From Amaurobius ferox (Eukaryota; Arthropoda; Arachnida; Araneae; Amaurobiidae): a stretch of 64,000 bases of DNA. Both the position numbers and the translations under genes were made by a program. The notes beneath the pieces are model-generated. The model saw only the letters and a program-made list of their open reading frames with translations, was not told where the DNA came from and ran no database searches. Every line of letters begins with the position of its first letter. The stretch's first letter is position 1. Below are positions 56,460 to 64,000 of the stretch, one piece after another. Location: contig OX578153.1 of the NCBI GenBank assembly GCA_951213105.1, forward strand, positions 57,830,520-57,894,519, read 5' to 3'.

Positions 56460-57787
56460 CTAGCCGAATACCCGTTGAAAATCAACGTTCTCGCAATAAG
56501 CAACCCCTAAATAATGTAAATTTTATAATAACTCGTGTTTCACATTTATTCGACAAATCGAATATTTTGGTGTGCAGAACCCCCTAAAGAAGAAAATATT
56601 GGAAAACTGAATTTGCGCATTTCTTCCTCTGTTTGTCTTGTGTTTTTTATCAGATGATTGGCCCATATACCAAATATCAAATCTCTATCATGTTTTAAAG
56701 GTAGCGTGCTCATTTATTCGGAAAATCGAACATATTATTGCGCACCCCTTAAAGTAGCAAAAAAAAAAGTCTCTACCTCATCGCAAAGCATGCTCTCCTA
56801 TCATTTCATTTTTCGAACGTTTTGGTGTGCTGCACCCCCCCCCCCCCCCCACTTAAGTAGAAAATATTGGAAATCTGAAATTTCACACTTTCTTCCTTTC
56901 AAACTATCTACCCTTACACCAAATTTGATATCTCTATCTCATTTCGAAGCATGGTTTTCCAGAATTCACTTTTCGAACATTTCACTCTGGAGCACCCCCT
57001 TAAACGAACATTTTAAAAAAACTATATTCGTCTTGCGTGTTTCCGTCAAATGATTAGCCCATATACCAAATTTCAAAGCTCTATCAAATTTTAAAGGAGC
57101 GTTTTCTCATTTATTCGGTACATCGAACATTTTGGTGTGCAGCACCCCCTTAAATATAGAAAATATTGGTAATCTGAAATTGCACACTTTTTCCCTTTCG
57201 AACGATTTACCCATATACCAAATTTGAAGTCTCTATCTCATCTGAAAGCATGCTTTCTCATCATTTGGTCACTTTTCGAACATTTTGGTGTGGGGGACCC
57301 CCTTAAGTAGAAAATATTGAAAATCTGAAATTGCACACTTTCTTCCTTTCGAGTGATTTACCCATATACCAAATTTGAAGCCTCTATCTCATCGCAAAGC
57401 ATGCTCTCCTATCATATCACTTTTCGAACGTTTTGGTGTGCTGCACCCCCCCTTAAGGAGAAAATATTGGAAATCTGAAATTGCACACTTTCTTCCTTTC
57501 GAGTGATTTACCCATATACCAAATTTGAAGTCTCTATCTCATCGCAAAGCATGCTTTCCCGTCATTTCACTTTTCGAACGTTTTGGTGTGGGGCACCCCC
57601 TCTATAGAACGTTTTCGAAAAATTCGATTTTTCCAGGGTTTTTTTTCGAACGACCGAGCCGTGTACCAAATTGCAAGTCTCTATCTATTCGGGAAGTGCC
57701 TAAAAAAGGCGTGACAGACAGACGGACAGACAGACGGACAGACAGACGGACACTTGGCAATTAGTATATATAATAATAGATAATAGA
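56460..57787 (-). mobile_element. Helitron monomer B (1328 bp)
   Basis: Minus strand: TC (57787-57786), an AT-rich leader (TATTATCTATTATTATATA), ACTAATTGCC, then internal repeats. The 3' hairpin arm is imperfect (AACGTTGATTTTCAACGGG, about 56488-56470) and it ends CTAG (56463-56460). Confidence 0.8.
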
Positions 57788-59743
57788 CTAGCCGAATACC
57801 CGTTGAAAATCAACGGTCTCGCAATAAGCAACCCCTGAATAGTGCAAATTTTTTAATAATTCGCGTTTCACATTTATTCGACAAATCGAATATTTTGGTG
57901 TTCAGTACCCCCTAAAAAAGATAATATTGGTAAACTAAATTTGCGAATTTCTTCCTTTCGAATTATCTACCCGTACAACACATTAAAGTCTATCTCATCC
58001 CGAGGCACCCCTATATTATTATTTCTCCTTTGGACCTTTTTTTTGTGAAGCACATCCATAAATGAACATTTTTGAAAAACTCTGTTTGTCTTGTTTTTTT
58101 TTTTATCAGATGATTGGCCCATATACCAGAAATCAAGCCTCTATCACATTTAAAAGGAAGTGTACTCCATTTATTCGGAAAATCGAACATATTGGTGTGC
58201 GGAACTCCTTAAAGTAACAAAAATTGGAAATCAGAAATTTCATACTTTCTTCCTTTCAAACTATCTTCCCGTACGCCAAATTTGAAGTCCTTATCCTATC
58301 GCGAAGAGAAGCATGCTTTTCTATCACTTCATCTTTCGACCGTTTTCTGTGTAGCTCCCCGTTAAAGAACATTTTTGTCAAACTGTATTCATCTTTGGTT
58401 TTTTGTCCAATGGTTAGCCCATATACTAAATTCCTCTATCATATTGTAAAGGAGGCGTTTTTAATTTGTTCGGCAAATCAAATATTTTAGTGAGCGGCAC
58501 CCCCCTACAATAACAAATGTTGGAAAACTGAAATTGCACACTTTCTTCCTTTCCAACATTTTACCCGTACACCAAATTTGCAGTAACTATCTCATCGCGA
58601 AGCATGCTTTTCTAGCATTTTATTTTTCGAATGTTTTTGTGTGGAGTACCCACCCCCTTAAATACACATTTTTGAAAAACCCTATTCTTTTTGTGATTTC
58701 TATCAGATGATTCGCCCATATACCAAATATCAAGTTTCTATCACGTTTTAAAAGGGGCGTTTCTCCTTTATTCCGAAAATCGACCATTTTGGTGTGAGGC
58801 ACCCCCCCCCCCCCCCAAAGTAGAAAATATTGGTAAACTGAAATTGTACACTTTCTTCCTTCCAAACAACCCATACACCAAACACCAAATTTACCCATAC
58901 ACCAAATTTGAAGTCTCTATCTTATCGCAAAGCACACTTTCCCATCATTTCACTTTTCGAACGTTTTGGTATGGAGCACCCCCTAAACGAACATTTTAGA
59001 AAACTATATTTGTTTTAGGTGTTTTCTTCAAATGATTAGCCCATATACCAAATTTCAAGCCTCTATCAAATTTTAAAGTGGCCGTTTCTCATTTATTCGG
59101 TAAATCAAACATTTTGGTGTGCAGCACCCCTTAAGTAGAAAATATTGAAAATCTGAAATTGTACACTTTCTTCCTTTCAAACGGTTTACCGATACACCAA
59201 ATTTGAGGTCTCTATCTTATCGGAAAGCACACTTTCCCATCATTTCACTTTTCGAACGTTTTGGTGTGGAGCACCCCCTAAACGAACATTTAAGAAAACT
59301 ATATTTGTTTTAGGTGTTTTCTTCAAATGATTAGCCCATATACCAAATTTCAAGCCTCTATCAAATTTTAAAGTAGCTGTTTCTCATTTATTCGGTAAAT
59401 CGAACATTTTGGTGTGCGGCACCCCCTTAAGTAGAACATATTCAAAATCTGAAATTGTACACTTTTTTCCTTTTAAACGGTTTACCCATACACCAAATTT
59501 GAAGTCTCTATCTTATCGCAAAGCATGCTTTCCCATCATTTCACTTTTCGAACGTTTTGGCGTGGGGCACCCCTTCTATAGAACGTTTTCGGAAAATTCG
59601 ATTTTTCCTGGGGGTTTTATCGAACGACCGAGCCGTGTACCAAATTGCAAGTCTCTATCTATTCGGGAAGTGCCTAAAAAAGCGTGACAGACAGACGGAC
59701 AGACAGACAGACAGACGGACACTTGGCAATTAGTATATAAAGA
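57788..59743 (-). mobile_element. Helitron monomer C (1956 bp)
   Basis: The longest monomer, with extra copies of the internal repeat of about 190-260 bp. TC start at 59743 and CTAG end at 57791-57788 with the CCGTTGA/TCAACGG hairpin. Joined head-to-tail to monomer B with no intervening host DNA. Confidence 0.8.
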
Positions 59744-60116
59744 TTCTCGTGGATCTAACTCGTCCCATTCACGAGAAAAGATGCTTTGAGTAATACTTCT
59801 GTATTTGAATGCCAATAGTCATTTATCTGCTGTAAGAATAACTTATTTCTCCGTCCATAACGCTTGGCGAGATTTTGGCGACGAATTGAGCGGGATGTCG
59901 CCAACTTGGCGATATTTTAAATGTTGCCAAATTAACGAAAATCTCGCCAAATGGATAAAAATGACGCTAAATCAATGAAAATGACGACTAATTCAAGAAA
60001 ATTCAATATCTTTGGAAGAATATAAGTATCTACTATAAGAGTAATGGTTTTTTAAACTGTAAAAGTAGTAAATTCATTGCATTATATAAGGAAAGTCATG
60101 TGTTGCCCACATCAGA
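59744..60116 (-). mobile_element. Family C terminal-hairpin element, copy 5, second part
   Basis: Resumes 'ttctcgtggatctaactcg', continues through 'ttggcgacgaattgagcgggatgtcgccaacttggcg' and ends at TCTGATG (minus, 60116). Flank to the right is 'cattttaatt'. Confidence 0.85.
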
Positions 60117-60644
60117 CATTTTAATTAGGAAAACGGATGAATATATTTTTTTTATGCACTGAATGTTAATATTTTTTTTTTCCCGAAATATACATAGTAT
60201 TAATAAAAAGATGAATTAAATTTTTCTTGTTATTTCTTTTTAACGTAATTTTTAATATAGCATAAGCTCATAAAATTTAGAAAAACAAACTTTCATTATT
60301 TTTTTCGTAATTGCTTCTGATTTATGGACTCTCACTCATAAATATTGCCCCATTGACTGCCTGTCGTAGCGAGAGTTTACAATAATAATTGCAGCAGGTT
60401 TTTTTGCTTTTTTTCAAAGTAGAAACCATGAGAATGCGTAGAGTATTAGATCTAGTTTTAGATGCTGATGAAAAAAATGTAAAAGAAAACAGGCGTGCTA
60501 CTTACTACACTACTCTGGCACCGTAGCGAATTTGAAATCACAAAATTTAAAAATAAATTATTAAAAATGCAAGGCGCTTGTATCGTGTCAGAATACTGCT
60601 ATAGAAAAGCAGTATTGGATTCATCTTCTTCTTTTTCGACCCCA
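60117..60644. other. No gene seen
   Basis: AT-rich sequence. Confidence 0.35.
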
Positions 60645-60893
60645 AACTGTCCGACCTATCCGAAGGTGTAAGATATCTGTTTGGACAGCCGCCACCCAAT
60701 TAGACCGGGATCCAGTGGGGGAGGCGGACCGTACCCTTCCCCTACCTTCAAACTTTCGGAAGGACTTACAGACTCACATACTTAACGTGCCCGTACTGCG
60801 CATTGAACACGGGGACAGTTTGGGCAGACAAATCGAACTCAGATCGTCCGAGAGCAATCCTTGAGCGCTAACCACTGGGCTGTCCCACCCTTA
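60645..60893 (-). mobile_element. Diverged tRNA-headed SINE, minus strand
   Basis: Minus strand: A-box region 'agcccagtggttagcgctc' (about 60883-60865), decayed B box 'gagttcgatttg' (about 60840), body ('acgggcacgttaagtatgtg', 'tccccc', 'ccggtctaattgggtggcgg') and 'ggataggtcgg' at about 60655. An old copy without a readable target duplication. Confidence 0.75.
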
Positions 60894-61505
60894 GCAGTGT
60901 TAGATTTAAGTTTTTGGGAGGCCTGTGTTACAAAATTAGAGGCACCACATGGGGATTATCTGGTAACAGCCGGTCTCAATTTGAACAGACGCCATTTTCA
61001 TTACCGGTTCCGGATTCCAAACTCCACCCAATGCAGCAGTTTCTTACCCGAAGATGATAAGTAAAAGCGTAGAAACCATAAATATACTTACGATATGCAA
61101 ATTTGTATTTTAAATTTACTTTAAAATTTGTATGTATTTTTTAAATGAATTATTTTATTCATTTTGCTTATTATATTTTGGATTATTCATTGTTAATTCC
61201 AATAATGGATTAAAATACTATCATAATAACAAAGCACGTATGAAATTATGCGATATCAATATGACCTAATAAAACTTATATATCATGTCATTATGACCCG
61301 ATTGATGTCATTATGACCCCATAAACGTTATATATCATGATGACCTGACTAGTATCCAAAAAGAGGTCTGCTTAGGGACCCTGAGCATGCAAATCCAAGC
61401 CTTTGGAATCATATGGGAACGTGCCAAAATATGAAATTGAAATGACATCTATCCCATTTTTCTACAGAATAAAACAACCCACTTCTTATTGTCTTTAACG
61501 AGAAA
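60894..61505. other. No supported gene
   Basis: A plus frame at 60861-61064 starts within the SINE and continues into possibly unique sequence ('LDLSFWEACVTKL'). I recognise no family. Otherwise AT-rich. 'atgacc..tcatta' short repeats lie at 61258-61345. Confidence 0.3.
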
Positions 61506-61946
61506 TTAAAAACACCCACAATGCCTCATTTCTTTCTCGTGCCTGCACATTTCATATGCTCTCGCAAGATACCGCGGAACGTCTAGAGTTAAGACACCAT
61601 CCATCAAGGAATACGAAACAGAATACAACCCGCAAATCAAAAACGAATTCAGTCGGCGCAAGACAAAATGGATGTTGCCACTCTGGAGAGCAGAAAAGGC
61701 CAAGCCAGCTGTTTCTTCTGACACATGGACTTGGAGAAAAAAGAGTCTATGACATAGGGCGGAAAAAAGAGCAAACTTGTTGCCGGCTCTGGTTTCCAGG
61801 GTATGAGTCTTTTGGTTGAGGTGAGATATGAGTTTGCTGACATGAAGTGTTTTTTGTTCTGTTTGTGGTACATGGTTGCAGTTAGACATGCGTTTTAGCG
61901 GGTGATAGGGAACACAAGTTTTGGTTTTGTTGTGCAGCAAGTTCAT
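61506..61946 (-). other. 146-codon open frame in less AT-rich DNA
   Basis: The longest frame outside repeats (minus, 61946-61506). The predicted product has no motif I recognise, and shorter frames overlap it on both strands. The region is less AT-rich and not obviously repeated in the window, so it may be exonic or regulatory. Evidence for translation is weak. Confidence 0.15.
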
Positions 61947-62424
61947 GGAACACTTGTGTTGTCTATCATCGCTGAGCCGTTACCTTAATGTCAATTTAAA
62001 AATGTAGTATATAATGAAAATTTACATCTTGTGATGCAGTTGTTTGTATGTGAAATTGTTTTGTTTTTCCTTTGTCTTTTCATCAATAATCTATGATAGA
62101 TTTTATTACCTTCTAAGTACTATTTTAGTTCCATGGTTACGCAATAGAAAATGGCTTACACTTTTAAATGGTTTTCATTCTTAACGTTCAATCATTCGTA
62201 TATTTCGCGTATTAAAGTCTGCTGTACTGCAATTATCAGTTATTTGCATTGTAATTATCACATTTTAATTATCACATATTTCAATTTTATTATTAGCAAA
62301 TGTAAGATATCAGTGTAAGATCAATAATTATTTTAGAAATATTTATTTTTTAATTCATTTAATTCATATATCGAGATTTATTCTAATTGCAAAGAATAAG
62401 ACAAAGTCTCAAAATATTCATATA
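61947..62424. other. No gene seen
   Basis: AT-rich sequence. Confidence 0.35.
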
Positions 62425-62630
62425 CTAGGAGGCTACTGCCCCCCCCTGTTCGCTGTCGCTCACCAACCACCGCCAAACGCCTCGCTTCCTTTGACATAGG
62501 TAACAAGGACAGCTGTGCCCCATGATCGTACTCAGCAACCACTGATTCAAAACATTTTGATAGGGAAATTGATCCTCCAGCAATGACAGTTCATGTTCAG
62601 TAAAACGGGTTGCTTTGTCTGATGACCCAC
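62425..62630 (-). CDS. Possible single exon, unknown protein (tentative)
   Basis: On the minus strand a splice-acceptor-like 'attttatatgtAG' ends at 62631. An open frame then reads GGSSDKATRFTEHELSLLED (to about 62570), continues QFPYQNVLNQWLLSTIMG and stays open to a TAG at 62427-62425. GC content is clearly above the flanks. 'RFTEHELSLLEDQF' loosely recalls homeodomain helix 1 (R-F-T..E/Q-L..L), but helices 2-3 are absent, so I do not assign a family. A donor-like GAGTACG lies at about 62532. It could equally be a pseudo-exon or gene fragment. Confidence 0.2.
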
Positions 62631-62727
62631 CTACATATAAAATAGTTGAAAAGGATTAAAGGGTTCAGGAAGTTTTAAAATGTGTTTATCCCCAAAAATG
62701 TCAAAATCGAAAATATTCAACATTTTC

Positions 62728-63084
62728 ACTATATACTATACACATCGGGCGCGGTTAGTACTTGGTGGGTGACCACCTCGGAACACCGCGTGCTGTTGGC
62801 CATCTCGGGTGCGGTATCCCCGTGGTTTGCGCGCTAGATTTGCACGCTACCACAAATGCCGCCGTGTTCATGCGGAGTACGATCACGTTAAACATGTGGG
62901 TCCGTAAGTCCTTCCGAGAGGTTGGTGGTAGGGGAAGGAGGGTACGGTCCCTGTGGATGCCTCCCCCACTGGGTTCCGGTCTAAATTGGGTGGCACTTCC
63001 CGGCCGTCCATACAGTTACCTTACACCTTTCTGGTAGGTCGGACGGTCTGGGTCTCAACAACAACAACAACTATATACTATACA
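62728..63084 (+). mobile_element. 5S/tRNA chimeric SINE, truncated within 5S
   Basis: Target duplication ACTATATACTATACA (62728-62742 and 63070-63084, 15/15). The insert begins inside the 5S part ('catcgggcgcggttagtac', 62743) and continues to the 5S 3' end (about 62800), the B-box-less tRNA remnant, body and (CAA)n tail. Confidence 0.9.
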
Positions 63085-64000
63085 AGCAGCATATCCGTTC
63101 TTCGTAAGGAATATATAATATAAAGAAACTTATAAGCAATCATGTGCAAATTCTGTTAAAATATTAAACGTATTGTTTCTAAAGAGAAGTTTAAGAAAAT
63201 CTGTTCTCACTATGCAAAATTATCTTCACTGGTAGATCTGAAGAATAAAACATCCTGGTCCCTTTTGTAAGCAAATTTACAAAAAAAAAAAAGGAATTGA
63301 ATCAATATATGCAACCCCGTACTACTTATATTGTCGCAGATTAGAAAATATGCCAGTGTGTTAGTAGAAGATTACCCGTATTACAATATGAGTCTCAAAA
63401 TTCTTTGCCAAAATAAAAGAGATGACGTAATAAATTGAAAATATCAATAATCCCCGTACTCTTTATACCAGAAGGTTGTAATTTATTCCAATATATGCCA
63501 ATATATATCAAAACATATGCCAATACACCTGTACTATTTATATTCTCGTAGATTAGAAGATATACCCGTGTATTTGTAGAAGATTATTTGTACAACGTAC
63601 AATATATGAGTTTAAACAATTTTTGTCATAATAAAACAATTGCATAATAACTTGAAAATATCAATAATCCCTGAATCAATAATCCCCGAAAATATCAATA
63701 ATAATAACATTTAAACCTGAAGACCGTAATTGATATTATCCAGTCAAAAATCTATAAGGAAAACCAAATCGTTCTTTTCTAAAATATATTTTATATCCAT
63801 TTATTTATTATTAAAATCGAAAAAATAATAATTAAAATTAACAGACAGATTTTATTTAATTTCGTTTCTGAGTAACATGATATAAGATAGAATTTTCCTC
63901 ATAAACTGCGAAATTAAATAACCAATTTGATTTCTTTATACTTTTCATTGTTCAGTAAAAGCTTGTGAAAAATAAACCATGGAGATAGATTTCCCCTTTA
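63085..64000. repeat. AT-rich end of window with an internal duplication
   Basis: About 63315-63458 ('cccgtactacttatattgtcgcagattagaaaatatgcc..agaagatta') is repeated at about 63527-63674 with substitutions. The remainder shows no features. Confidence 0.5.

Larger units (their letters stand above)
55405..59743 (-). mobile_element. Tandem array of three non-autonomous Helitrons inside a family C element
   Basis: On the minus strand the array starts TC (59743-59742; TCTTTATATACTAATTGCC) and ends CTAG (55408-55405). A hairpin CCGTTGA-TTT-TCAACGG (55433-55417) lies 8 nt before the end. The host reads ..GAGAA|TC...CTAG|TGATG.., insertion between A and T without target duplication; uninterrupted copies near 16980 and 17850 read GAGAATGATG, as expected. 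Monomers: 57788-59743, 56460-57787 and 55405-56459. Each carries (GACA)n near its sense 5' end and internal direct repeats ('accaaatttgaagtctctatctcatcgcaaagcatgctt', 'cgaacgttttggtgtg', 'ggcaccccctt'). No Rep/helicase coding. Long frames (for example 55961-56587) merely follow the repeats. Confidence 0.9.

Noticed and set aside
55961..56587. 208-codon open frame, the longest in the window, with repeated peptide blocks
   Set aside because: It follows the internal tandem repeats of a non-autonomous Helitron; the (GACA)n end encodes TDRQTDRQ and sister repeats in other monomers carry frameshifts. Not a gene.

Overview
This is AT-rich eukaryotic intergenic DNA with no intact protein-coding gene that I can recognise. 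It is almost entirely transposable elements, their fossils, tandem repeats and microsatellites. An animal-type 5S rRNA-derived SINE head, tRNA-derived SINEs, Helitron, Bel-Pao-like, Tc1/mariner and Tigger remnants fit an arthropod. The SINE and repeat style suggests an arachnid, perhaps a spider, but that is inference. No bacterial or organellar features were seen.

Layout. 1-4.4 kb: a terminal-hairpin repeat fragment, a 336-bp MITE, tRNA-like and very short SINE copies, and a full terminal-hairpin element. 4.7-8.4 kb: a microsatellite-headed repeat, a minisatellite and two arrays built from a tRNA-derived SINE. 8.4-15.5 kb: mostly plain AT-rich DNA with tRNA-derived repeats, one terminal-hairpin element (11.8-12.5 kb) and a decayed Tigger-like transposase. 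15.5-18.3 kb: three head-to-tail copies of a second terminal-hairpin family. 18.7-21.9 kb: a 98-bp tandem array, a TIR element of about 1 kb and a decayed hairpin element. 22.0-28.2 kb: a young non-autonomous LTR retrotransposon on the minus strand with 2230-bp LTRs, a 5-bp target duplication and a primer-binding-site-like motif. 28.2-34.3 kb: mostly featureless, with several dispersed repeats. 34.3-36.7 kb: a foldback element carrying a higher-order tandem array, a 5S/tRNA chimeric SINE and an inverted-repeat element. 38.1-39.4 kb: a local duplication, one copy of which carries a hairpin element. 40.3-41.7 kb: a nested SINE cluster. 42.7-43.0 kb: a block dense in GTCAC/GACGTC. 45-50 kb: tRNA-like repeats, diverged tandem repeats, a Tc1 transposase pseudogene, a perfect palindrome and more hairpin elements. 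50.3 and 62.7 kb: further 5S/tRNA SINEs. 54.9-60.1 kb: a hairpin element split by a 4.3-kb tandem array of non-autonomous Helitrons.

The most informative structures are: (1) a SINE family whose tRNA B box is missing and replaced upstream by a 5S rRNA head, beside sister copies that keep both tRNA boxes; (2) a three-monomer Helitron concatemer whose A|T insertion point is proved by uninterrupted copies of the host element in this window; (3) three repeat subfamilies that share a 3' hairpin, a microsatellite core and a conserved subterminal block; and (4) the long-LTR non-autonomous element. Target duplications and empty sites let many insertion events be ordered without outside data.
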